Under the pieces are notes generated by a model, which worked only from the letters and a program-made list of their open reading frames with translations, was not told where the DNA came from and ran no database searches. From the NCBI GenBank assembly GCA_905178155.1, contig CAJINV010000004.1, positions 8,702,882 to 8,766,881 on the forward strand: a stretch of 64,000 bases of DNA, written 5' to 3'. Shown here in pieces: positions 1 through 8,760 of this stretch. Origin of the DNA: Amoebophrya sp. A120. Taxonomy: Eukaryota > Sar > Dinophyceae > Syndiniales > Amoebophryaceae. Made by a program: the position numbers and the translations under genes. Position 1 is the first letter of the stretch. Every line of letters starts with the position of its first letter.

Positions 1-47
1 TTAACTTTGATTTTATATTTAAGTTATCACTTTTATCAAGTTTTATA

Positions 48-478
48 TATACGGAACGTTAGAATCGCATCTCAAGTCGATAAAAACTTGATCATTGACT
101 TCCACCGAACACGCATGCTACTGCGAAAAACAAACAAGAACTCCCCGAGACGTCACATCATGATTTTTTGCGTTTTTTCTTCTTTTTCATCATCACAATG
201 TTGAGGTAAACGAGAGCATTCGGAGCGGTTCGATATTTCTTGTCGCCTACCGCGAGCTTCTTTCAGCGCGACAACCTCAACTACGAACCGGGAAGTTTTG
301 TTTTTTCATTCAACGAAACTCGTTGCAGCAAGTCTGTCATGCACGAATGACAGGAAACGCACCTGAAAACGGAACGCATATACGAAAAGCTGCATCTTTT
401 TCAAAAAGCCAAACAGTTGTACGAAATTGAAAAAAGAAAAACGTAAGACATATTTCCGAGCTTCGTCAGCGACAAGTT
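48..478 (-). repeat. Pseudo-LTR, copy downstream of the ORF
   Basis: A 431-bp direct repeat of 4654-5084. I count three substitutions: ACTCC/ATTCC near 140, GAAGTT/GAAATT near 292, and AAAGCC/AAAACC near 408. It starts at TATACGG and ends at GACAAGTT. In element orientation it lies 3' of the reverse-transcriptase ORF. Confidence 0.9.
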
Positions 479-956
479 GAACAAAAACATCTTTTTCGTT
501 TGGCAAGCAACAGCATCTGTTTATTTTTCTCCAGACTACAAAACTTATATCTTCATCTTCATCATCCCCTTCTTTACATCCTCTTCCAGTTTTTCAAATT
601 CTCCTCTGCACTTCGGCAGGTGTCGTTCGTTTGCGTTCAAACCGGAATAACAAATCCCAATTCGGTTTTACGGGTGGGTGGAAAAAGAACAGGCAGATGA
701 TCACTGGAGAGCCGTGCGCTGTACTCCAAAATGGACTGGTCGTGTGGATCATCGTCACCAGGTAGTTGCTAGTCCTTCACCCCTGTATTCCCGATCCGGT
801 TCGTCAAAAATAAATCTTCACTGTCAACTTCGATCTCTACACTTACATCCTGCTTCCTTACCGTCGTACTTAGTTTACATCAACACTGCGCGTGGTACCA
901 TCGTGGAATCACTGCACATCATTTCCTTGCAACCAGAATTACATCGGTCATTGCAA
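479..956 (-). other. Penelope-like element 3' untranslated region
   Basis: About 480 bp lie between the ORF stop and the downstream pseudo-LTR. I see no coding potential or strong secondary structure here. It belongs to the element because it lies between the two direct repeats. Confidence 0.5.
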
Positions 957-3900
957 CTAAAAACTGTCTTCGAGGATGTAAATGCTGGAGATGAAGTCGA
1001 TCGCCTCGGCCTTGATGTGCATCCTCCATGTCTCCGCCTGGGGATGCCCGTTGTCGATCCGTCGCTGCTCACACGCATCCGCATCACCCTGCGGGACCAG
1101 TGCGTAGATGCATCGCAGTTCCGGCATCGTCAACTCCGCCATCTTGTCCACCGCGGGCTCGTCGTCGTCCTTCCAGCTGATGCGGTTGATCATGCTGATA
1201 GTCATGTAGCGCGACAATTTCTCCTTGTCGCAGGTGTCGTCCTCGTGCTGCCGGAATTCATCCGGCGCGATGTTGAAGTTCTGCGGCACCTGGTGGTTGT
1301 TGTTCATGCTGTTGTTGGCGGGGCCGTTCTGGTTGTTCATGTTGTTGTTGTTGTTGTTTTTCGGATTGATCGGAATGTTGTTCGCGCGCATCTGCGCCTG
1401 CTGGTTCTCCAGCACCTGCCGCAGGAGGTCGTCGCTGTTGTCGAAGCGGCGATTGACTGTGTCGAAACGCCGGTCGACATCGGTACGGAAGGTTTTTAAA
1501 TCCTTCACGTCGGCCTTCAAGGCCGCGATATCCTCACGCTCCTGCTGGGTGAGGCCAGATGCGGGGGCAGTAGCAGTAGTACTAGTAGTAGTGGTCGGGG
1601 CGCTGTTCGTGGTGGGGTGGTCACACTCGCCACGAATTCCGGTCCGTATCATCTCGGTGCACTTCACCAGGCACTGCTCCTGTGCTTCGAACCACTTGCG
1701 ATCGGCTTCCTTCTTCTGGTGCTGTTTCCAGTTGTAGCGGTCCTGCATCTCCTCAAACTCGTCAAAGGTCAACTTGTTGCCCTTGCCGTAGTTGTTGTTG
1801 TTGCGCCAGGGCTGTTTCCCTGTGTTCTCGTTCGGGCCGCCCATCTCGATAAATTTGAGAACTTGCAAAGAAACTTTTACAGCCGGATTTTTCGACAATG
1901 TCGGGGCAGCATACAAATACTGCCGAAGTGTGGAAGCTTGGAATCGTTGAACCCACTTGAAGTTCGTCACTGTTAGTTGCTCTACTAGCACGCTCGTCTC
2001 GCTGTTCGTATTGATCAATCTTTGTACTGTTGCTGTGTAACACGCTCGGGCATAACTCAAATCCTCACTGTTGTACGGGACTCGCTGTTTTTGCATAGAG
2101 TTACTCACGCGCAACTCTACCGCTTCTAGACAGTGCGCGTTGATCACCTCGTTGCGCATGTCCAGCCACGTCACTGCTACTGATGATCTCTCCACGTTTT
2201 CAAACGGCACGGAGTACACAGATCGCGTATTTTGGGACAGACACTCTTCGCATAGCGTAAAACTGATGCCAAAGCAGTCGTCTACGTATCTCTTCCGCCT
2301 GGTGATGTCTCCGACTAGTAACGGGGATGGGCTCAGGTAGGCCCTGTGCTCGTCGCCGCATAAGGTTACAGATGCGACAACTTTACTGTTGATCCCGCCA
2401 ATCGGCGACCCTACCCCCGGCGGGAGGGCGTACACGGTGTCCGAACCGACCTGAAAATAGCGCAATGCTGGAACTACTCCTCTGAGAGTGTCGATCACTT
2501 GTTTCGGTGTTTTATTTTTAAAGCGCGCGACTTTATCACCTTCGGTCAGCTCTTCTAGGTCGTCACATCTTTCGAAAAAACTCTCGTGCGGGATCTTCTC
2601 AAAAAACGAAGTGGCGTCCTCGCAGGTCATGCTGACGAGTGACTTGGGTTTTCCGCAGCAAATACAGACGTCCGGGCGGTAGGCCTTGCCTTGCTTTTTT
2701 GCTTCTGCTTTCATTTCTGCAAACATCTGCAAAAGTTCGTCCTTCGCCTTGGAGAGGTCGTTGCATTCGTTGTGGTGCTTGAATCGTTTCTGGATGAAAG
2801 CCGAGACCTCCCAGTTGAGTTTACGCAACCGCAACCGGTTCGGTCCCTTGATCGCGGTGATCATAGAAACGATTTTTCGCCAGTGGTTGTGTCCGGAGTC
2901 TATTGTCTTCGTGCAAACAAGCTGGCCGTCCTTGATGCACTTATTTTTCAGGGAAGGATAGAAGTACGGTAGGGAGGTGATGGGCTTCAATGGTATTGGG
3001 AGGCTGGTTAGTTGTTTGTTGATTTCGGCTAAAACTACTGACGTGGGACGCGGCTCGGGCACCATGTCCGAGCGGGCTGCTAAGACTAAGATATTCAGAA
3101 ACTCACAGCGGGGCAATGTGTAGAAGTTGTCGCGTGACTTGTCATCCGTTACCGGTACATGATCCGGGGGAGGACACTCCTGCACAAACCGCCGAAAGGC
3201 CTGGGAATCTTTGCCAAACCCGACCAAACATCCCTCCTGCTCTTTTGACAGCCACTGCGGCGTGACTGTTGCTTTCTTCCTTTTACAGAAGGAGCGGAGG
3301 CGCGTCAACTGTTGGAACAAAAACTGGTTGCTGACTGGGGGCATCGTGCTACTCAGGATGCCCTGGGAGTCGTGTCGGAAGGTGCTGTAGTTCGGTTCGC
3401 GTGGTTGGACGTTTTTCAAACTCGCGCGGCGGGCTACGCGTACGGCCTGTAACAACATTTCTCGCATGCGTGGCTTGGGTAGCTGTACGAAGGACAGGGA
3501 TCGTAACAAAAAACGGCGGCACTCGATTTCGGACCTTGCTAGGGCCTTCCTCAATGCAACCGCGAGGGCCTTGCGTTCGTGCTCGTACCGCCAATAAATG
3601 CGGGCTCGTTCGCATGTCGGCAGACCCATCAAATTCATCACGAATTTGACCTTTCTTCGTGCTCGCGTGCGCAGCAAATTCGACAAATTCGCTGAAACTA
3701 CTCGGAGGATTTTAAATTCCGGGAATCGGGTGGGGTGTGCGTTGCGGCGTAACGACAGGACGTCTAGGTCGTGCGTGCGTTCTCTTTTTCGCCCGTCCTT
3801 AATCGTTAGCCATTTGGCGAGTAGTACGTAGTTGCTGGGGTGGTATATGTTCAGTGGCGCTGGTAGTTTCTTGGCAAAGATGGAGTATGCTGTGGGGAAA

Positions 3901-4577
3901 TTTGCTTTCCGTATCTCCTGGCGCAGCTGGTGTCGCTGCGAGTTGCGTGTGGCTAGGATGAACGCAGTAGAAACTGCGTGGTCGTTGGGGCTAGTTGTGT
4001 GCTTTTTCTGTCGCTGGTGCTTTGGTGGCCTGCGCCGCCTCCCTCTGGCGCGCTGGCACGGGGCTATTATTTCGCTAGAATTTGGCATGTCCTGCAAGAT
4101 TTCTTTGGGAAGTTGCATGCGGTTCGAATCTTCGTGGTTGTTGTGTACTTTGTTCATGGCAGGGCTGTAGGTTGCAATGAGGTACCGCTCGACTGCACGC
4201 ATGTGGTCGATTGGTCCGTGGCGAAGGGTGAGAAAATACAGGGCGCGACTGGATCGAAACTTTTCACGTTTTTCAAACTTTCGGAGATGCTCGGTCCACC
4301 TCGTGAGCGGTTCTCGCTCCGTTGATCCCAAATAAAAATTCCAAGAATTGTCAAAAATTAGGTAACAAACGCCGTCCGTTTTGCATGTTCCCGTTTGCTG
4401 TCCATGCTGCTGAAGCTGGAACAGGCTGGAACGGGGTCGGTGCTGGGCCTCGAAGAGACGGTAGATGCGCTCGGCTTTTCGCTTTCCCGCGTGTACTGCG
4501 TCCAGCAACCTGTTGGCCGCCAGAGTTGTCAAAGCGGTGTACCGGGTCACCCATCTCGTCGCCTTCCGGATTGCCAT
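957..4577 (-). CDS. GIY-YIG / reverse transcriptase polyprotein of Penelope-like element
   Basis: 1206 codons. Seen: residues about 71-142 look like a GIY-YIG nuclease (CYL 71-73, YLG 82-84, R93, H97, E130, N142), where the first signature is CYL rather than GIY. Reverse transcriptase spans about 515-830: motif A around CEDATSFF (652-659, D654), motif B GSPIGG (723-728), motif C YVDD (764-767), then WLDM. Known: this RT type with an N-terminal GIY-YIG belongs to the permuted Penelope-like elements; the nuclease nicks DNA and the RT copies element RNA at the nick. Odd: some 300 residues follow the RT, with a Thr-rich stretch, a predicted coiled coil (about 1010-1060) and an Asn-rich tract (about 1075-1100). 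I cannot assign that tail; a nucleic-acid-binding or multimerising role is only a guess. The first Met is assumed to be the start. Confidence 0.88.
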   Translation of the reverse strand: MAIRKATRWVTRYTALTTLAANRLLDAVHAGKRKAERIYRLFEAQHRPRSSLFQLQQHGQQTGTCKTDGVCYLIFDNSWNFYLGSTEREPLTRWTEHLRKFEKREKFRSSRALYFLTLRHGPIDHMRAVERYLIATYSPAMNKVHNNHEDSNRMQLPKEILQDMPNSSEIIAPCQRARGRRRRPPKHQRQKKHTTSPNDHAVSTAFILATRNSQRHQLRQEIRKANFPTAYSIFAKKLPAPLNIYHPSNYVLLAKWLTIKDGRKRERTHDLDVLSLRRNAHPTRFPEFKILRVVSANLSNLLRTRARRKVKFVMNLMGLPTCERARIYWRYEHERKALAVALRKALARSEIECRRFLLRSLSFVQLPKPRMREMLLQAVRVARRASLKNVQPREPNYSTFRHDSQGILSSTMPPVSNQFLFQQLTRLRSFCKRKKATVTPQWLSKEQEGCLVGFGKDSQAFRRFVQECPPPDHVPVTDDKSRDNFYTLPRCEFLNILVLAARSDMVPEPRPTSVVLAEINKQLTSLPIPLKPITSLPYFYPSLKNKCIKDGQLVCTKTIDSGHNHWRKIVSMITAIKGPNRLRLRKLNWEVSAFIQKRFKHHNECNDLSKAKDELLQMFAEMKAEAKKQGKAYRPDVCICCGKPKSLVSMTCEDATSFFEKIPHESFFERCDDLEELTEGDKVARFKNKTPKQVIDTLRGVVPALRYFQVGSDTVYALPPGVGSPIGGINSKVVASVTLCGDEHRAYLSPSPLLVGDITRRKRYVDDCFGISFTLCEECLSQNTRSVYSVPFENVERSSVAVTWLDMRNEVINAHCLEAVELRVSNSMQKQRVPYNSEDLSYARACYTATVQRLINTNSETSVLVEQLTVTNFKWVQRFQASTLRQYLYAAPTLSKNPAVKVSLQVLKFIEMGGPNENTGKQPWRNNNNYGKGNKLTFDEFEEMQDRYNWKQHQKKEADRKWFEAQEQCLVKCTEMIRTGIRGECDHPTTNSAPTTTTSTTATAPASGLTQQEREDIAALKADVKDLKTFRTDVDRRFDTVNRRFDNSDDLLRQVLENQQAQMRANNIPINPKNNNNNNMNNQNGPANNSMNNNHQVPQNFNIAPDEFRQHEDDTCDKEKLSRYMTISMINRISWKDDDEPAVDKMAELTMPELRCIYALVPQGDADACEQRRIDNGHPQAETWRMHIKAEAIDFISSIYILEDSF

Positions 4578-4653
4578 GCCAGTCGTCCGCTTGGCCGGTG
4601 TTATACTCCGCCGCCGTTGGTCTTGTTTCGTACCCGGAATCGGCAGGAGTGGT

Positions 4654-5084
4654 TATACGGAACGTTAGAATCGCATCTCAAGTCGATAAAAACTTGATCA
4701 TTGACTTCCACCGAACACGCATGCTACTGCGAAAAACAAACAAGAATTCCCCGAGACGTCACATCATGATTTTTTGCGTTTTTTCTTCTTTTTCATCATC
4801 ACAATGTTGAGGTAAACGAGAGCATTCGGAGCGGTTCGATATTTCTTGTCGCCTACCGCGAGCTTCTTTCAGCGCGACAACCTCAACTACGAACCGGGAA
4901 ATTTTGTTTTTTCATTCAACGAAACTCGTTGCAGCAAGTCTGTCATGCACGAATGACAGGAAACGCACCTGAAAACGGAACGCATATACGAAAAGCTGCA
5001 TCTTTTTCAAAAAACCAAACAGTTGTACGAAATTGAAAAAAGAAAAACGTAAGACATATTTCCGAGCTTCGTCAGCGACAAGTT
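4654..5084 (-). repeat. Pseudo-LTR, copy upstream of the ORF
   Basis: Second copy of the 431-bp repeat, immediately 5' of the ORF in element orientation; it would carry promoter and 5' UTR functions in a Penelope-like element. Its outer end (GACAAGTT at 5077-5084) meets an AT-rich flank. On the minus strand near the outer end, CTGACGA (5069-5075), GAAA (5059-5062) and GTC (5053-5055) occur in hammerhead-ribozyme order; see findings. Confidence 0.9.
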
Positions 5085-5519
5085 ATATATATTTTTTACG
5101 CATCATTTTTTTATTATCTTTTTTGATGTTTTGCAGGAGGAAGTGCGAAAAAGCTGTGGAAACATCTGCCGCTTAAAGTAGCTCACGGTAGGGCAGTGCA
5201 TCGAAATAAAGATGTAGGCTGAACCGTTGCGAAAGCTCTCAACGTCTTCACAGCAGCACAGGGAAAGACCAGAAAAAACCAAAAAAGCAAAAAACAGCTC
5301 CTGCATTCGGCTGCAGATGCATTTCTTCTTCTACTCGCGGCGTTGTTCAGGAACCAAAAAAATCGTCTTCACATGATTCGCTGAGATCCTAACACTGTCG
5401 CATTTTTTAGTTTTTATTATTCTTATTTTTATTTAATAAAAGGTAGTAAGTAGTAAGAGACCGGTACGCGCTGAGGCCCAGATTTTTTAACACGGCGGCA
5501 CGCTGAAGGTTGCTATTTT
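5085..5519. other. AT-rich spacer, no gene seen
   Basis: AT-rich DNA between the Penelope-like element and the GC-rich arrays. It holds only short open frames with unremarkable composition. I see no conserved protein, RNA gene or clear repeat. Confidence 0.5.
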
Positions 5520-5945
5520 TGCGTCGAGCATACCGTCGGGGAAAACAGGGGGCCCCCGCCTCCCGCCCTTTCGTCCGCTGGGTATCCTCCCCACAGGGGG
5601 GCCCCCGTCCCCGGCTCCTGCCCTCCCGCCCGCTGGGTATCCTCCCCACAGGGGGGCCCCCGCCTCCCGGCCCACCCGCAAGGGGGCCCCCGCCGGCCTC
5701 CCTCTTTCACTGGCCACGCGCAGGGGGCCCCCGCCTCCTTGCCCGCCCCCCCCCGCACGCCCTTTCGCCCGGTGGGAATCGCGCCTGCAGGGGGGGCCCC
5801 CCGGCTCCCGCCCTCCCGGCCGCTGGGTACCGTGCCTGGAGGGGGGCCCCAGCCCCCGCCGCCCTCTTTGCCCACAAGGGGGCCCCACCTCCCTGCCGCC
5901 CCCACTCGAAGGGGGCCCCCACTCCCGCCCTAGCAGGTCCGGAAC
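5520..5945. repeat. GC-rich degenerate array with GGGGGCCCCC cores
   Basis: About ten copies of a G-run followed by a C-run (self-complementary GGGGGCCCCC or close variants) are spaced roughly 25-55 bp apart. They are embedded in C-rich sequence with recurring 'CGCTGGGTATCCTCCCCACA' style links near 5575 and 5630. The open frames across it on both strands are composition artefacts (Pro/Gly/Arg-rich in all frames). Function unknown; the palindromic cores could form hairpins. Confidence 0.7.
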
Positions 5946-7020
5946 GGGCCTCCGCCTTCGTAGTTACCTGACTCCCGGGAAGGTAGGGGAAAGCTTGGGG
6001 AGGCCTCTCCGTCACGCCCAGCTTTGGGGAAAAGAGGCGGCCTGCCCTAGCCTTTGGGGCTTAGGGCCGGCTGCCTTGGTGGCCTACGTAGGTACTCCGC
6101 CCGCGTTTGGCCGCGGGCACGCAGGGAGCCGCCCGCGTGCGGCGCGCCTGGCTTCCGGGCCGCCCGCCTTGGTGGTTCGTTGGGCGGGGGGGGGCGGGTG
6201 TTGTGGGTGGCCCGCTGGTTTGCCATCTTGTTTGGTAGGGGGGGGAACTTCAGCTATTGTGCCCGCGGGCCTCAGACCGGACCTAACCAGTGCGGGGCTT
6301 TTGTTGAACACAGCTATTGTGCCCGCGGGCCTCACCACGGACCTAACCATTGCGCCGCTTGCTTCTGTTGGGCGCCTGGCCGGTCCCCTCGTTGGTGACT
6401 GTTCTGGGGGTGTTCCGCTCGTCCGCCCGAGGGGCCGCAACCGCAGGGCCCGAGCCGTAAGGCAGAGTGGCGGGGAACAAGGCCCATCACACTGGGGCGC
6501 CCGCGCGCGGCGGCGGTGGACGGGCCCCAAAGCGTCCCCAACAGTAGCGCTGTGGCGCGGGCCGAAGGGAAACGAAAGAGAGGCGCAGCGGCAATACTGC
6601 CCGCGCGCGCCATCACATTCCCGGAAGCGGAGCCGTGATACTCGGGCGGGCGTGCCGAGGAAGTTCGCGACGCACGGCGGTGCTGGTTGTGGGTTGGTTG
6701 TCAAGTTGGCTCGTTGGCAATGCGTCAGTTTTCAAGTTGGTTGCCAATACGCCCGAACGAAAACTCAACTGACAACCAACAACAACCAACCGAAGAGGAG
6801 ACACCGCCGACATGCGCATGCCCATTCTCAGCGCGACACAGTGGGCACATCCCCCACATGCGCAGCAGCCAGCGTGCGCGCGCTGGAAATACTGCCCACA
6901 TGCGCCAGCGCTGTCCCGCGTGGAAGTTGGGAAACCGGGCGCGCCGTGGTTCGCACAACAAAACTGCCGAAGTTGAGCGATTAGCACAAGTCGAATCGAA
7001 ACACGACCCATACCGCCCTG
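5946..7020. other. GC-rich spacer with a 60-bp direct duplication
   Basis: GC-rich DNA without a convincing gene. A 60-bp unit beginning CAGCTATTGTGCCCGCGGGC is repeated at 6251 and 6311, the second copy being partial and diverged at its end. Around 6720-6790, short complementary stretches (TTTTCAAGTTGG and GAAAACTCAACTGAC) hint at an inverted repeat. Long open frames on both strands overlap each other and show no domain. Confidence 0.5.
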
Positions 7021-7336
7021 GTTCGGCGCAAAGTGTAGGGATAGTTGCGCGGCGAGTTGCACCGTGCAACTTGCCGTGCAACTCGGGCCATACCATCGCG
7101 ATTCGCAACGCAAAACGTGCAAAAGTTGCACGAGTTGCACAGGTTTCCGGGAAATCTCGGAAGGGCCATACAATCCTGGTTCTGCGCGAAGTGTTGTGAT
7201 AGTTGCACGGCGAGTTGCACCGTGCAACTCGCCGTGCAACTCGGCCGTACCGTCGTGATTCGCAGCAAAAACGTGCAAAAGTTGCACGAGTTGCACAAGT
7301 TCCCGGGAAATCTCGGAAGGCGAAAACTCCGGGACC
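7021..7336. repeat. 158-bp tandem duplication with perfect palindromes
   Basis: Two tandem copies with a period of 158 bp (GTTCGGCGC at 7021, GTTCTGCGC at 7179). Each contains palindromic clusters built from the word GAGTTGCAC and its complement GTGCAACTC, such as GCGAGTTGCACCGTGCAACT, followed by GTGCAAAAGTTGCACGAG. The two copies differ at scattered positions. No coding role is apparent. Confidence 0.8.
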
Positions 7337-7609
7337 CCGGAAAGAGGTGAAGAACAGCAAAGCGAGCGGATTGGAAATCCGTGCTGCCACGAATTTCCAA
7401 TCCGCATGGTATGGTGGGCGTTGGCCAGTAGAATTGCTATGCTTCCATAGCCTAAAAAAAGGCGCTCCACGAGGGCACCGCGCCCGGGTATATACGCAAG
7501 GTTTGACCCCAATCAGGGTGCTACGATGGATTTTTCTGGGCCTCAGCGCGTACCGTTCTGGAAAATTATAGTAATAATCACTTTAAAAATTTTTTACTAT
7601 TAATTCCAC
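7337..7609. other. Spacer with a short inverted repeat
   Basis: Contains a short inverted repeat, GCGGATTGGAAAT near 7367 against ATTTCCAATCCGC near 7392. The rest holds nothing I can identify. Confidence 0.45.
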
Positions 7610-8560
7610 GCTATGATTTTTTGATGACGGCTTTATTCTCGTACGGTGGAGGACTCCTTCTACCGATGTATTTTGTCATCAAGCTTGCCATCATACACTA
7701 GAGCATCAGTTCACCATACATGAATGGACATCAAATAAACCACTGCACAAGAAAAGGTTCTGCGAAGTAAAAACCCCCTTCATCTCTACCACCGGATGGC
7801 AAGTGGAGGTAGTTCTAGTTCTAGAAATAGTTTTCGCGCTTTGACAGTACTAATTTCTCCACGACAGGTACTACCATGTGGACGCAGTACAAGGACCGAC
7901 ATCGAGATCTAGATCTACCTTCGCAAAAAGCCGAAATAAAAAAATAACAAAAAACGACTTTCATTTTTCGACGACGCCTCGGCACTGGACAGCCGGCACG
8001 GCGAGAGAGGGGTTTGGTCAAGATGGAAGTGAAAAAATCCAAAATAAAAATTCAATAATCGTAAGAAAAATTATGTATGTCACTGTTTGTCCGAAAATGT
8101 TTCACGTCTAGCGCCTTGGTGCTAGAAAAAGTTTGTTGAGATGAAGATGATGGAAAAGTTGGACTTGTAATGATCTTCCCGCGCTGATCACCATCACTAA
8201 CGCTTGAATTTGGCAAAAATGGGTCCTCAGGAAAATGCTGAAGGTAGCGCACGGCAATCTCGTGCGGAATTTCCAGACGCATTACAAATCTGACGCTTTT
8301 TGCTTTTTCAAAAAACCAGTGACAGGACATAAAGCAGCAGTCACAGCTAGAGCTGTGCAGTTTTTCTTTTTACCGCATTGCAAGTCCGATGCTCCCCGTC
8401 GTCTTTTGTGCGTGTAAGCGAAGATCTTGCACCTTGTTTCTTGGAATGTAAAAGTGAGAATATACGTCTCCAGTAACTAGAAATAATTCTGTGATAGACA
8501 AAAACCAAAACGTTCGAAGGCTGCGCAATGCGTCGACTCTGATTTTTTGTTCAGGAGCTC
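7610..8560. repeat. Diverged remnant of the tandem-unit end
   Basis: The stretches 7610-7825 and 8477-8560 align with the last 290 bp of each 5,762-bp unit (compare 14060-14322): shared words include GACGGCTTTATTC, ACTCCTTCTACCGATGTATT and CACCGGATGGCAAGTGGA. About 650 bp (roughly 7826-8476) has no counterpart in the units. It is bracketed by a short repeat (CTAGAAATA at both edges), so it looks like an insertion. No gene is seen inside it. Inferred: the degenerate boundary of the decarboxylase array. Confidence 0.75.
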
Positions 8561-8760
8561 AACCTGCAACCATTTCGAAGAGGTGTGGTGTTGAAATTCA
8601 AATTGCGTTCGCGATGGAAGGTTCTTGTAAAATGAAACGATCTCCATGGGTTCGTCATCGTCTCGGGGCACGAATTAAAATTGAATGATGTTTATGCGTG
8701 GCCTGGGCTTCTGCACCTTGTTCCAAAAATAGATACTTCAGGCACAATCGGTGTAGAAGT

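Larger units (their letters stand above)
48..5084 (-). mobile_element. Penelope-like retroelement with permuted domains
   Basis: Seen: one 1206-codon reverse-transcriptase ORF on the minus strand lies between two 431-bp direct repeats (48-478 and 4654-5084). Left flank (ttttatata) and right flank (atatatatttt) are both AT-rich, so a short AT target duplication is possible but cannot be proved. Known: Penelope-like elements often have such pseudo-LTRs, produced by partial tandem arrangement, and a GIY-YIG endonuclease; the Chlamys/Naiad branch has the endonuclease N-terminal to the RT. Inferred: a complete or nearly complete, recently inserted element of that branch, since the repeats differ at only about three positions and the ORF is open throughout. 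Confidence 0.85.

Noticed and set aside
5510-7571. Several long open frames on both strands in GC-rich DNA
   Set aside because: They overlap one another on opposite strands, have Pro/Arg/Gly/Ala bias in every frame and no motif; explained by few AT-rich stop codons.
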